A DNA stretch of 64,000 nt from Sipunculus nudus (GCA_026874595.1 CM049309.1:30445033-30509032); one strand, 5' to 3'; positions 1 through 13,012 are shown, counted from the stretch's first letter. The notes: generated by a model not told the origin, from the letters alone. A program made the numbers and translations.

Positions 1-2613
1 GTCAACCCTTAAAGACAGTGATACCAGAAGGTCACAGTCAACCCTTAGAGACAGTGATACCAGGAGGTCACAGTCAACCCTTAAAGACAGTGATACCAGG
101 AGGTCACAGTCAACCCTTAAAGACAGTGATACCAGGAGGTCACAGTCAACCCTAAAAGACAGTGAAACCAGGAGGCCACAGTCAACCCTTAAAGACAGTG
201 ATACCAGGAGGCCACAGTCAACCCTTAAAGACAGTGATACCAGGAGGTCACAGTCAACCCTAAAAGACAGTGAAACCAGGAGGCCACAGTCAACCCTAAA
301 AGACAGTGAAACCAGGAGGCCACAGTCAACCCTTAAAGACAGTGATACCAGGAGGCCACAGTCAACCCTTAAAGACAGTGATACCAGAAGGTCACAGTCA
401 ACCCTTAGAGACAGTGATACCAGGAGGTCACAGTCAACCCTTAAAGACAGTGATACCAGGAGGCCACAGTCAACCCTTAGAGACAGTGATACCAGGAGGC
501 CACAGTCAACCCTTAAAGACAGTGATACCAGGAGGTCACAGTCAACCCTAAAAGACAGTAGAGCAGAAGGTAACAGTCAACGCTAAAAGACAGGGATACC
601 AGGAGGTCACAGTCAACCCTAAAAGACAGTGATACCAGGAGGTCACAGTCAACCCTATAAGACAGTGAAACCAGGAGGTCACAGTCAACCCTAAAAGACA
701 GTGATACCAGGAGGCCACAGTCAACCCTTAAAGACAGTGATACCAGGAGGTCACAGTCAACCCGTAAAGACAGTAGAGCAGGAGGTTACAGTCAACACTA
801 AAAGACAGTGATACCAGGAGGTCACAGTCAACCCTAAAAGACAGTGATACCAGGAGGTCACAGTCAACCCTTAAAGACAGTGATACCAGGAGGCCACAGT
901 CAACCCTTAAAGACAGTGATACTGGGAGGTCACAGTCAACCCTGAAAGACAGTGATACCAGGAGGCCACAGTAAACCCTTAGAGACAGTGATACCAGAAG
1001 GTCACAGTCAACCCTTAGAGACAGTGATACCAGGAGGTCACAGTCAACCCTTAAAGACAGTGATACCAGGAGGTCACAGTCAACCCTTAAGGACAGTGAT
1101 ACCAGGAGGTCACAGTCAACCCTACAAGACAGTGATACCAGGAGGTTATAGTCAACGCTAAAAGACAGTGATACCAGGAGGTCACAGTCAACCCTAAAAG
1201 ACAGTGATACCAGGAGGTCACAGTCAACCCTAAAAGACAGTGATACCAGGAGGTCACAGTCAACCCTAAAAGACAGTGATACCAGGAGGTTACAGTCAAC
1301 CCTTAGAGACAGTGATACCAGGAGGTCACAGTCAACCCTAAAAGACAGTAGAGCAGGAGGTTACAGTCAACGCTAAAAGACAGTGATACCAGGAGGTCAC
1401 AGTGAACCCTAAAGACAGTGATACCAGGAGGTCACAGTCAACCCTAAAAGACAGTGATACCAGGAGGCCACAGTCAACCCTTAAAGACAGTAGAGCAGGA
1501 GGTTACAGTCAACCCTAAAAGACAGTAGAGCAGGAGGTTACAGTCAACACTAAAAGACAGGGATACCAGGAGGTCACAGTGAACCCTAAAAGACAGTGAT
1601 ACCAGGAGGTCACAGTCAACCCTAAAAGACAGTGATACCAGGAGGCCACAGTCAACCCTTAGATACAGTGATACCAGGAGGTCACAGTCATCCCTAAAAG
1701 ACAGTGATACCAGGAGGTCACAGTCAACCCTAAAAGACAGTAATACCAGGAGGCCACAGTCAACCCTTAAAGACAGTGATACCGGGAGGTCACAGTCAAC
1801 CCTGAAAGACAGTGATACCAGGAGGCCACAATAAACCCTTAGAGACAGTGATACCAGGAGGTCACAGTCAACCCTTAGAGACAGTGATACCAGGAGGTCA
1901 CAGTCAACCCTTAAAGACAGTGATACCAGGAGGTCACAGTCAACCCTTAAGGACAGTGATACCAGGAGGTCACAGTCAACCCTACAAGACAGTGACACCA
2001 GGAGGTTACAGTCAACGCTAAAAGACAGTGATACCAGGAGGTCACAGTCAACCCTAAAAGACAGTGATACCAGGAGGTCACAGTCAACCCTAAAAGACAG
2101 TGATACCAGGAGGTCACAGTCAACCCTAAAAGACAGTGATACCAGGAGGTCACAGTCAACCCTAAGAGACAGTGATACCAGGAGGCCACAGTCAACCCTT
2201 AAAGACAGTGATACCAGGAGGTCACAGTCAACCCTAAAAGACAGTAGAGCAGGAGGTTACAGTCAACACTAAAAGACAGTGATACCAGGAGGTCACAGTG
2301 AACCCTAAAAGACAGTGATACCAGGAGGCCACAGTCAACCCTTAAAGACAGTAATACCAGGAGGTCACAGTCAACCCTGAAAGACAGTGATACCAGGAGG
2401 TCACAGTAGACCCTAAAAGACAGTGATACAAGGAGGTCACAGTCAACCCTAAAAGAGAGTGATACCAGGAGGCCACAGTAAACCCTTAGAGACAGTGATA
2501 CCAGGAGGTCACAGTCAACCCTTAAAGACAGTGATACCAGGAGGTCACAGTCAACCCTTAAGGACAGTGATACCAGGAGGTCACAGTCAACCCTACAAGA
2601 CAGTGAAACCAAG
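1..2613. repeat. 36-bp satellite array (about 72 copies, continues left of the window)
   Basis: Units of 36 bp, with the core GATACCAGGAGGTCACAGTC, follow head to tail from the first base to about 2613. Common variants are GGCCACAG for GGTCACAG and a diverged unit with GTAGAGCAGGAGGTTACAG. Higher-order structure is suggested because blocks near 950-1190 and 1800-2040 share the same succession of variants. The period is a multiple of three, so several frames stay open on both strands (for example a 12-residue repeat containing PGGHSQPLKTVI). The frames are broken by stops within and between blocks and have no flanking exon signals, so coding is unlikely. Confidence 0.95.
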
Positions 2614-2734
2614 ATGCTTATTTACAGCATTATTTAACAGCATGACCAAGGATTCAATGGTAACAACAAAATGTATGTACACAAAACATAAGAGAAAATA
2701 CCATAACGCCATCACAGACTTAACACATCAGTTA

Positions 2735-2750
2735 GGAGAGAGAGAGAGAG

Positions 2751-2805
<55 letters not shown>

Positions 2806-2840
2806 GACAGAGAAAGAGAGATACAGAGACAGAGACAGAA
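2735..2840. repeat. (GA)n microsatellite with degenerate right edge
   Basis: A nearly pure GA run extends from 2735 to about 2801, with one GC interruption near 2752. It grades into AGACAGAGA-type sequence up to the start of the next element. Confidence 0.95.
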
Positions 2841-5288
2841 CAAGGCCTACAGGCCTAATGCGAACCTGTGCATTGGGTAATACACCAGGTAAAATGCTTC
2901 AATGCTGGACCATTACTTTTCATGTATATGAACAATGCAAGTACTAAACATTTTGAATAAGAAACAATTACACAAACATCACTGCTGAAATTCTGGCATA
3001 GGTGCACACAACACAAAAACGATTGTAACTGGCACCACCAGTCTTGTATACTTTGAAGCTATCAGAGATATATACATATGCCAATTTTCAGACTGATATA
3101 TCAAACTCCTCCTGAGAAATAAGCAGGGACACACACTGTGCAAAAATTATTGTTGGTGGCATCACCAGTCTTGTATACGACAAAGCTATTCGATATGTAT
3201 AAAATGCCAAATTTCAGGCTGATATATCAAATTCCTCTGTAGAAATAAGCAGGCACATACATTTTGCAAAAGTCAATGTACATGGCACCATCTGTCTTGT
3301 AAATGAGAATACCATCAAAGACGCATAGACAGGTCAAAATATCAGTCCAATACATCAGACTTCCCCAGAGTTTGATGCACTGGGCTGACAAGGCTTTGGT
3401 GAGTAAGGCAGTTGCCCCCGAGTGACCTGTGACAAATTGCTGCCTCAAGTTTCTGCACTGAGTTAACTCTTGACCTGCACCTGGCTAGACTGAGTGAACT
3501 TTTGACCTGTACCTGGCTGCACTGAGTGAACTCTTGACCTGTTGCATAATCTGACACAGTTGGCAGTCTGCCAAAGCTATAAATAGATTCAGGCTGAACT
3601 TTGGTGCCAAATATGATGCAGTGAGCAGCCTGCCAAAGCTATAAATAGAATGCAGCTACTGCACTGAGTGAAATCTTGACCTATACCTGGCTGCACTTCT
3701 TCCAATCCTGGCACTGTGCCAAAACTATTTATAGAGCTGACATCATCTTGGCTAATGGCCAACATCAAGGCACTGGCAATCTGCCAATGGTAAACCAAGT
3801 GCTGCCATCTGAACACAAAAGTGGTCCCTACTTGAAATAACTTTGAAATTTATTTTCCCAATACAAAATGCTTTTCAGCTGACTTTTTATAAAAAAAAGA
3901 AATCAGGAATATATGTAAAATTATTACAGATGCATAATGAATGCAAAATTAAAATACAGATATATCTCATTGATGGCAAATGCTTGAATTAAGTTGAGCA
4001 GGGATACCAATAATTTATAATCCACGTACAGCTGTCTTTATATAGCAACAGAGAGCTGAATATCCATGATTGTAACATTGCCTGGTATGATGAATAACTT
4101 AAATCATAAATCTTATTTTTTTAAAAGCTTTTGAAAAAACTCTCTTGTCAATATTAACCAAAGATAACCTGAAATCTAAATGTCTAGTGGCATAATGTAA
4201 TAGATACTGATAAACTGGTGCCAGGCTAGATGTAACTGCATAACACAGCTAACATATATGGTAAAATGACTCTATTCAATCTCCATAATTCAGCCAAAAA
4301 TCATTCATGTGGAACCATTAATGACAATTATTATAAGAATTATTTTAGGGATTATTCTTGTAAAATATTTAACAAACTGGCTTCAGTGGCATCAGTTGAA
4401 AAACGTTTCGCAGGTTTATAACTCTTATAGGAAGATACAGCAAACTGGCTAAGTTCAGCTTCCCGTAACTCAGCCAAAAAGCACTGAACCAAAACCATTT
4501 GAACAAACTTGAATTATCAACATCTGAGGATAATTAATTTGAGAGATTTAAGAATTTGGCCCAGTGGTTTTTGAAAAGAAGATCTTTGTAGCCACTGAGC
4601 TCAAATGGGGTGTTATGGCATATGACTAATTTCAACTTCCATTAACTTAGCCAAAAGTCACTGAAAAGAGACCATTTGAACAAACTTCAGAAAGCACTAC
4701 CCTAGGATCGTTTCTGTGCGATATTAAACATTTTGGCCATATGGTTTCAGAGAAGAAGTTTTTTGAAGTCCTTAGTGTGATACAGGCACTGATGACCCTG
4801 TACAAAAAAGGCCGATGCAGGTGGCGCCACCAATACCTCAATTTCAGATATGACCTATTTGACCAACACTGGCATAAAATTTGGTGATGATAGCTCTAGC
4901 TGTTTCTGAGATTTAAATTTTAATATGCTTTTTTGCACAGTTAACAAAGTTCAACCTCCTGTAACTCAGCTAAAAATCTCCGACTGGAAACATTCAAACA
5001 AACTTGAGAAAGATTGTTCCAGGGATCATTTCTGTGAAATATTGGACAATTTGGCTGGACAGTTTCGGAGAAGAAGATTTTTAAAGCTTTTTTAGCTTTT
5101 TCCCTATAAAATCTAAGAAAATGCAGTTAGAAAAAAAATAAACAAAATCTGATATAGTTTTTTTGGATGACTGAATATTTGAAAAATATTTGGTGATGCT
5201 AGCTCCTGCCGTTTTTGAGATAGCTATGGTTAACGTACAAACAACGGACGACGCGCACCATCGCATAAGCTCACAGGTTCGCTAAAAA
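2840..5288 (+). mobile_element. Helentron-like non-autonomous element, family C (C1)
   Basis: The 5' end is ACAAGGCCTACAGGCC followed by GCGAACCTGTG (2860-2870). The 3' end is CACAGGTTCGC (5272-5282) followed by TAAAAA. These two 11-mers are exact reverse complements, so they form a subterminal inverted repeat. Inside are two diverged ~115-bp repeats (3005-3240), short repeats around CTTGACCTG (3465-3545) and about four ~200-bp core repeats (4270-5080), one carrying GGTGGCGCCACC at 4820-4831. An ACGGACGACG stretch precedes the 3' end. There is no open frame of transposase size. Classification as a Helitron/Helentron relative is inference from the end structure. Confidence 0.7.
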
Positions 5289-7733
5289 AGGGTAGGAGAA
5301 GAAGAGGAGAGATGAAGGTGACCATGGTGACAGACAGGCTGACCCTAGTAAGAACAAGACTGTGCCTTGGAGACCAGACATCAGCTGCTGCCAGCAGTGC
5401 CAGCATCCCCTGGGAGTCCCTGCCCTCTCACTGCACCTGGGCTCCATACACACAACTTATATACCAATTATATAGCAATATATATATATATCTAAATATA
5501 TCTGTCTCAGCACCCTGGCTGAGTCTTTTCATGACTACACGATCTCAAACACCAATTTTTCTATGCTTACCTGATTAACAAACCACAATTAATCAATTAT
5601 ACAACAAACTTCATAAACATTGAGGTTACCTGACAAAATGCATGTTAAACTGTATGACTCAGTATTTATCAGATACAATGGGAACATTCATCAAACAAAC
5701 ACAGTCTGAAGTAAGAAGTAAGAAGCAGAACCAAAAATTATGTTAAACTAGTCCGTTAACAATGGACACTCCTAAACATGGAAAATAGGACAAAAGCCTC
5801 CCCCCCCCCCCCCCAGCCACCAAGTTAAAAGCCAACTGGTGAATAGCCCTTGATATTAATGATAAAGTGGACCAAACCCCCCCCCCCCCCTCCAGAAAAG
5901 AATTAATTATAATTTACTATATTCTAATCCAACAACTTTAAAAATTTTTTGCCTTAAAATTCTCTTTCAAAAGAGACCTTGTAAAATACAATATGTATAT
6001 GTGCTTAAAAATAAACTTTGATACTGATATTTAAATCCATGGGCCATATTTCAAAATACAAATTGGCTTCCAAATGGATAGGTATATAAATATGGATATG
6101 TTAGTCTTAATCTGGTATATCAGTATATATTAAATTTAAATGATTATATACAGGGGATGATTTCTGCATACTGAGTCTACATAGAGTAGATCAATTAATA
6201 TTGTAATTCCTGAGTTAGAGAATGAATAATAGTTACAAAGCATGTTTTTCAATGTTATTTACATAAAATAGACCTGTTGGAACATATGAAAGGGGGGGGG
6301 GGCTTTTTGCCAGCTAGGGGTCACCTCCATAGCAAACATATACATAATGAACATGTTAAAATGGAAAGATGCCACTCTCGGTTAAAAATGAACCCTCCCC
6401 CACCCGTTAAAAGAAAACCAATATTATATATAATTAACTGGATCATATGCAAGTTAAGAGATGAGATAACTTGAATAATATAAAAATAACATGTCCGCCA
6501 TGACATGCTTAACTCAATAGGATAGAAAGTTAAAAGCAAGATTTTTTTTCAGATTTTAAATGATATATATGGTTTCTACCTCACATTGGTACATAAATAC
6601 AGATAGTGGGCCTGATTGTTAGACACAGGACAATAAGGGTGTTATCAAAGTTACCCTCTAAACCCAGGCATAAAGACTCAGATAAATCTGATATGTACAT
6701 ACAGCTGCACAAGGCTTCATGATAAAATACCTGAAATTATGTTTACTGTTTGATTGATATTAAGGAAAGCTTAAAATACCTAAATTATGTTTACTGTTTG
6801 ATTGATATTAAGGAAAGCTAATATGGAGCTGATAGAACCTAACAAATATAGGCTTGGTGGCATTGATATATTTAAGTATTATTGAGTCAACAAAGCTGTT
6901 TGAAAGTTTTAGTCAATAAGAGGGCCTGGGTAGGAGCCAACCAGCCGACGGTTATCTTGCAGACAATAACAGTGGTGGCTTTATGGCGGAGAGAGTGTTG
7001 TTGAATCAATAGGCGGTAATAGAATCATCAACTAGAATTCAAGTGATCAGCCAGAACAACTGACCAAGCAGGCATTTGCTTAGCTCTCTCAAATGTGATA
7101 TCAGAGGTCTCCAAGGCCACACCAACAAATCAATAAGCTTTGTGAACTTCACTGGTGGCCATAGTTTGTTTCTCAGACAGCTTGTTTGGTCTTCTTGTAT
7201 GAACAAACTGAAAGGCCTCAGTTGCTGCATCTAAAATTGTCTCAGGAGACCAGATCAAGCAAATGAGCTTTTTAAGGGTATACAAAGTAATATCCTCTAC
7301 TGTGAATACATTTTATAATCAATATAACACTGGCAGGCGCATAATTTTGCATTCTTGTAGGGATCTATATAAGTACTTTTTGGTTATACATTTTCCGGTT
7401 TACAATCTAATCTTTAATGTACTTTCCTGTTTCATTCTATAAAATATACATTCATTTATCCCCCAAATAATATTTGATTAGATATAGATCACTAGAAATA
7501 CTGTAATTGTCTGTTCGCAAAACAATCATAGAAAATGCTATATATAAAAATACCCTGGAAAATGCAATTTTTTTAATGAAAAAATTATCTAAGTAATCAA
7601 ACAGTAAGCATAGAACATGAAAAATGCAATCCAATTGATATCTTGCCTTTTTCTTGCTATATATGAATTTAATCAATTTTGATGAAATAGGAGACTGTCT
7701 TTTGAAAATAATAATCTCAATATATAAAGTAAA
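5289..7733. other. Gene-poor AT-rich tract (probable intron or intergenic)
   Basis: I recognise no gene here. A GC-richer stretch at about 5305-5450 stands out and is open in several frames on both strands, but no domain or convincing exon boundary was found. The tract also holds short AT repeats (5475-5505), poly-C runs (about 5800-5815 and 5876-5891), a poly-G run near 6293-6302 and a 49-bp direct duplication (6723-6821). The remainder is AT-rich without visible structure. Confidence 0.6.
6723..6821. repeat. 49-bp direct tandem duplication
   Basis: Two copies of a segment containing ATGTTTACTGTTTGATTGAT lie 49 bp apart with one or two differences. Confidence 0.85.
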
Positions 7734-9077
7734 ACAAGGGACCCATGAACTAAGTACAATTTTAGCAAATGCAAAATGAACTTATTTCTATTTTGTTTAT
7801 ATATAAAAAACATTTGAAAAGCTAAGAGAAAGTGACCCTGCTATTTGGTGATAATCAAATACTAAATATATGAATGCAAGACAAATACTGTGTTTTTTTA
7901 TGGACTACATGAAAGATGCAGGAGTCTCTCATGATACATGTAAAAGCACAGTGTTTCAACTATGTGATGGTAATATGTCTTTGAAACACCCAATGGAATA
8001 TATGAAACCCTGTGAAATATAGAATAAAGAAGACAGCGGAGACAAGCTGTAGAACAGTAATACACATTTAATTTAATAACTGAAATTCTACATCTTCAAA
8101 TAAGCATAAACTAAATCTGATAAGTAAATATTGTACTCTTTAATTCATGAAAATTGTGGCCTGAACACAAAAATTGGATGGGCCCAAGAGTTATATGAAA
8201 GGATATACCTGATAAAAAATGTGTAAATGTAATTTATAATTCTTAAAACAGTAAACATATGGCCAAATGAGCTCTAAATTAAATTCCAGGATTTCCAAAT
8301 TGCAAATTATATTTCAATATTATTTTTAAAGGATTTCATTTTAAACTTAACTAAAAAATCAGGAGAAAATAAATACAAAAAAATTTTATCATGGCTAAAA
8401 TTACCTCCTGAGTAGAAGAGGTAATATAGGCCTTGGTTGGTTAATATGATTGAAGAAATTGTTGCTAATAATATATTGTGATCTGACCATGTGTTTCCTA
8501 ATGTTGAAACTGGAGCATGTAAGCAGTTTGTGAATATAAGATCCGTACTATTACCATGACCATTGGCTGGCTTTTCGATAACAGGCTGACAGTTCAGCAG
8601 TTTACACATCTGTCCAATTAGAACCTATTTTTTTATTAAACCACAGTTTTTTTTCTATTTATAAATATATACAATGGCAATAATGTTCCCACACCACAGG
8701 TGGAAGGATTTGATGGTGGGTGTGGGGGGATAATGATGGAGTTTGAACCCCTCTGTACCTCTGTATATATTTTCTTTATTTAATAGATTTTATGCAGTTG
8801 CAATAAAACTTTGTCCCCAGTGCTCAGATGCAAGGGCTTGATGGGGAGGGGGGATGGTGGTAGTTTCAACACTCTTGCATATACATACAGGATATGAAAT
8901 TTAATTCAACAGTTTATTTATTCCTTGAACTACTATTTCAAGATAAGTTTTGTACATTGGAATGGAAACAGGTTTACAATTTAAGAAATACAGTTCAAAC
9001 AATAACAGTTAGTGAGGGACGATGGACAATGGACCATAACTAAAGCTAAGATGACTTATAGTCAGCTGAGCTAAAAA
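7734..9077 (+). mobile_element. Helentron-like family A element (A0), 5' end uncertain
   Basis: The 3' end is clear. GGACGATGGACAATGGACC is followed by the family A hairpin, with a right arm AGTCAGCTGAGCTA and then AAAAA ending near 9077. The proposed 5' end is an ACAAGGGACCCATG start at 7734 that lacks the usual GGTCACGACGCTCAGCTG continuation, so the left boundary is weak. The interior is AT-rich and includes a minus-strand fragment resembling a LINE endonuclease (listed separately). Confidence 0.5.
8445..8609 (-). pseudogene. Fragment resembling the C-terminal end of a LINE-type endonuclease domain
   Basis: On the minus strand, about 50 residues read NGHGNSTDLIFTN, then after about 15 residues SDHNILLATI. 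Retrotransposon endonucleases (exonuclease-endonuclease-phosphatase fold) typically end with a G-N-T-x-D-L-I-x-T-N segment followed by an S-D-H motif carrying the catalytic His. Spacing and order fit. There is no reverse transcriptase downstream and the frame soon becomes low-complexity AT-rich sequence, so this is at most a dead 5'-truncated or captured piece. It lies inside A0, which could mean capture by that element or simply an older insertion. The call rests on motif resemblance alone. Confidence 0.4.
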
Positions 9078-9357
9078 ACAAAACTTTTAACGATAAGGTG
9101 TCTGACCCAGTAATGCCATTATTAAACCTTAAAATGTGTCGATGAGTATCTGGAGTGTGGGTGGAGGGAAAAGAGACAGAGGGGGAGAGGGATGGGGTTG
9201 CTGTCTTTGTGGTGCTTAATGCAGGCTACCAGCTGGCTACCTGGCCTAGGGTCAGCTTTCTTTAAAAATTGCTTTCAAATTTTAGATTATAAAAGGTTTT
9301 CAATTGCTTTCAAATTCCAGATTTTAAAAGCTTTAAACCTTATCTGTCCAACATGTA

Positions 9358-11957
9358 ACAAGGGACCTATGGGTCACGACGCTCAGCTGTTATATATGAT
9401 AAAAAATATTATTTAGAAATGAGGCACATGCTGGTTTTGTGTGGTAATAAATATAAGCTGTATTATGAGTTGTTGTTGTTTAGCTTATGTATGATTTTGA
9501 TAGTACCTTTGGAGACAGGGAAGAGGATTGATTTCATTTATTTTATTAACAAATGGAGTACTATTGTCACACAGATTTTGACTTGGCCATATAACTTATA
9601 AGCAGAACATATAATATAAGAGTTTAACTATTTATTAAAAAAATTACAAATATTGTCCCAAATATAATTTTTATTAAAAATCATAAGAGAATCATATGAT
9701 TTTTTAAAATGAAATATAACTGATATGATTATTAAAATAATATTAAAGAATATATTCATGAATGCATTCATGAATACATTTTGAAAGTATTTGCACGAGT
9801 ATTCATATACTTTCATTTTTACCTGAATTCCCATTCTTTATGCAAGAAATTTTATAATGGAGTACATAATCATATTCGTATTTAAATACAATTACAAAGT
9901 ATTTGCACCATGTCTGGTATTTATTCAGTTTTCACCAAACAATGATTTTGAGAATCCAGAATATACAAAATTCACACATTTAAATAATGATCATAAGTAC
10001 CTGGTTTTGTGGCTTTTATTTATATTAAAAAATAACTGTAAAAAATTCATTTTGGACTAATTTCACATCAATGTACACACTAGACACAGTAGGAATCTAG
10101 ATTAATATTATCAACTGCATCTTTGTCTATCATTAATTTCCTTCATATAATCCCTAATGATTAGTAATGAATAATATGATTTACTTCTTTATCATTAAAA
10201 ATGAACTGAAAAATGCCATAGGTGACTGCATGGTGTTATTTGGAATATGTGACATTCTACCCATCGATACAAGATTCTTATATCATCAGTAACTGCAAGT
10301 TAATTTCCTGTTATTATAAACTAACAAATTCCTTTTCTATTTTTCTTTAATTTGTTATTAAAAACCAAGAAAAATTTATTAATTTATTGTTTATTGTTAT
10401 GTTGTTGGTTAAAACTACTAGATGAGTTGGGTTGGACACCTGGATCAACTGTGGCTGGCCATAAGCTGCCTGGATTCTCGCCTCAAGCGTGCATAATTTG
10501 ATGAAAGGTCAACAAGGTCAACATACAGGTGACTCAAGAGGGGCTGGAGAGAGCCAAACACTGACAGGGTCTCATAAAAAACATTAATAAAAGCTACAAT
10601 ATTTGGCCAATTTCTTTCAGCTTTCTAAATTAAAAGCTGAAAACCTTATGTGTGCATGATATGAAAATTATATCAACAGTGCTCTCAGGAAACAAACGTG
10701 CCATGGTCACAGTTGGGCAAAATTTAAGGTACTAATTTTATATTTATACTAATAACTTATAGAATTTGAAAAATTCAGAACTAATTTTGGGTATTCAATT
10801 GAATCTTGATTAAAAATGTTACATCCCTGACAATAAAATTTCTAGCTTCAGCAATGCCCTTGTTAAGGGAGTAAATATATTTCTTGATTTTTTACAAAGT
10901 GCATTATGTTTGGGCCCATAACTTAAAAAATACACAATACTGACATCATTTCTGGCATGTGCATAGCGAATGTATAGAAAAATATGTATATTATATATGA
11001 TCAAAGTCAGATCAGTGGTTTTGATATTAGGCAGTCTTAAAGAGTAACAATGAGTTTTTAATGGAAAAATGAAGTTTTTCATTGATATCTCGAAGGAATT
11101 AAGTCCTAGTGACCAAATTCTTGGCATGGTAGGGGATTTTGGAGAAATCTAACTGTATGCCAAATTTAAGGAACTTAGAGCTGAAGCTCGGGAGCTGAGC
11201 TCTAGCAAACTGCATAACACTAGCAATATGTGACATGGTGCTTGAAAACTTGAATAAAATCTACAGTTTTTGATCAACTGGTTTCAAATTTTTGGTGTTA
11301 ACAGTTGAAATGCTAACAAAAACATGCTGTGTAATTTAAATCCACAGCAGTTACAGCAAAAAAACGTGCCATGGTCAAAGTTGGGCAAAATTTAAGGTAC
11401 CAATTTTTTATTTTTGCCAATATTTTAAAAAATTTAAAAGATTTTGATCTAATTTTGGGTATACAATTTAATTTTGATTAATATAAGTAATATTACTGGA
11501 AAATAAGTGCTTAGCTTTAACAAGTTTTGTGTTAAGTGATAAAATTTCTTTCCTGATTATTTACAAAATGCATTATGTTTGGGCCCATAACTTTTTTAAA
11601 TTATATAATACAGACCTAATTTCTGGCATGTACATAGGAATTATATAGATGATCAATTATAGGAAATATGAGGAAAAACAGATGAGTGGTTTTGATATTA
11701 GGCAGTCCTGAAGTGTGAAAATAGGTTTTTAATAAAAAATTGAGGTTTTTCCTTAATTTCTCAAAGGAATGAAGTCGCAAAGACCCAGTTTTCGGCTTGG
11801 TAGGAGATCTTGGGGACATCTAACATTATGCTGAATTTTGGATTCCTAGGTCTTACGGTTTCAAAACGTGCCACATCTACGGACGGACGGACGGACGGAC
11901 GACGGACAATGGACCACGACTATAGCTCAGATGACTTATAGTCAGCTGAGCTAAAAA
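9358..11957 (+). mobile_element. Helentron-like family A element (A1)
   Basis: The 5' end is ACAAGGGACCTATGGGTCAC followed by GACGCTCAGCTG (9378-9389). The 3' end carries a pure GGAC tetranucleotide run (11881-11911), then the hairpin TAGCTCAGATGACT / AGTCAGCTGAGCTA (11923-11953, one mismatch, short loop) and AAAAA. GCTCAGCTG at the 5' end is the reverse complement of CAGCTGAGC at the 3' end. Two ~490-bp repeats with a ~665-bp period (about 10676-11160 and 11340-11830) share motifs such as CGTGCCATGGTCA. A diverged third copy is at 36418-36865. Much of 9418-10430 is AT-rich and unstructured. Confidence 0.7.
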
Positions 11958-12206
11958 TTAAATCAATAGATCTTATAGGAAAACGATAAATATGAATTAT
12001 GAAGCATGTGTGCAGTATCATTGGGCCATGAGGTTATGCGATCACCTTCAGTGAGAGCCTGTTTGTTTCTTAAGCTGCCCGTAAGCAGGGGAGTCTTGCT
12101 AAAGAATACAGAAAAATTACCGAAAAGTTATCAAAAAGAACTGAAAATTTACCAGAAAGTTACTAAAAAAGACTACATAAGTACTTTAAAGTTAATGAAT
12201 GCACCA

Positions 12207-13012
12207 ACAAGTGACCCATGGGTCATGACTCTCAGCTGACTAGGAAGACATTCACAAAAGGAGTTTTATCATCTGAATGCCAAATTTTGTAGGTGCTATC
12301 CCCCATTCAACTGTAGCAATTAAAGTTCTTCAAAATCAACAAGAAGAAAGTTTCATGATAATATGTCTAGCCAATTAATGTAATCTAGGCTTTTTGTATT
12401 GCTAAACAGTACCAAAAAAATGTGCTGAAAAGTTACCGAAAAAAGAACTGAAAAGTTACTGGAAAGTTAATGAAAAGACTACCTAAGTTCTTTAAAGTTA
12501 ATGAATGCCTAACCACTCCCAAGAAATCTAGATATTTTGTAGGCAGTGAGCTGAGCTAACAATGACCATGCAAATTTCTGAAGGACATCCCTGGATGTCA
12601 AGACAGAAGATTCTAGGTCCAACAGTAAAGTTTTGAACCCTGTCTGACTGTCTGGGCGCCTGAAATGTTTTTGGCCATTTCTGTGCGATATTAAACAATC
12701 TGGCCATATGGTTTCAGAGAAGAAGTTTTTTGTAGTCCTCTGTATGATACAGGCACTGATGACCCCCGTACAAAAAAGGCCAATGCAGGTGGCGCCACCA
12801 ATACCTCAATTTCATATATGAGTCATGTGACCAACATTGGCATAAAATGCAGGTGGCACCGCCAGTATTCAATTAAGAAGTGATGAAACACTCCATGATT
12901 AACATAATCATGGTAATCAGATATTGGTGCTTTTGTATTAAATTTTTATTTATTTGGGGGTGGGGGTGGGGGGGGGGGGGGATTCCGACTTACAGTCAGC
13001 TGAGCAAAAAAT
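12207..13012 (+). mobile_element. Short family A element (A2) carrying a family C-type core
   Basis: The 5' end is ACAAGTGACCCATGGGTCAT followed by CTCTCAGCTGA. The 3' end is AGTCAGCTGAGC followed by AAAAAA near 13012, where the left hairpin arm has been lost and a poly-G run (about 12957-12981) lies close by. Positions 12675-12848 match C1 (about 4713-4876) closely, including GGTGGCGCCACC at 12788-12799. A ~95-bp AAAGTTAC-rich segment at 12110-12205, just outside the proposed 5' end, recurs inside at 12422-12520, so the left boundary may not be simple. Confidence 0.6.
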
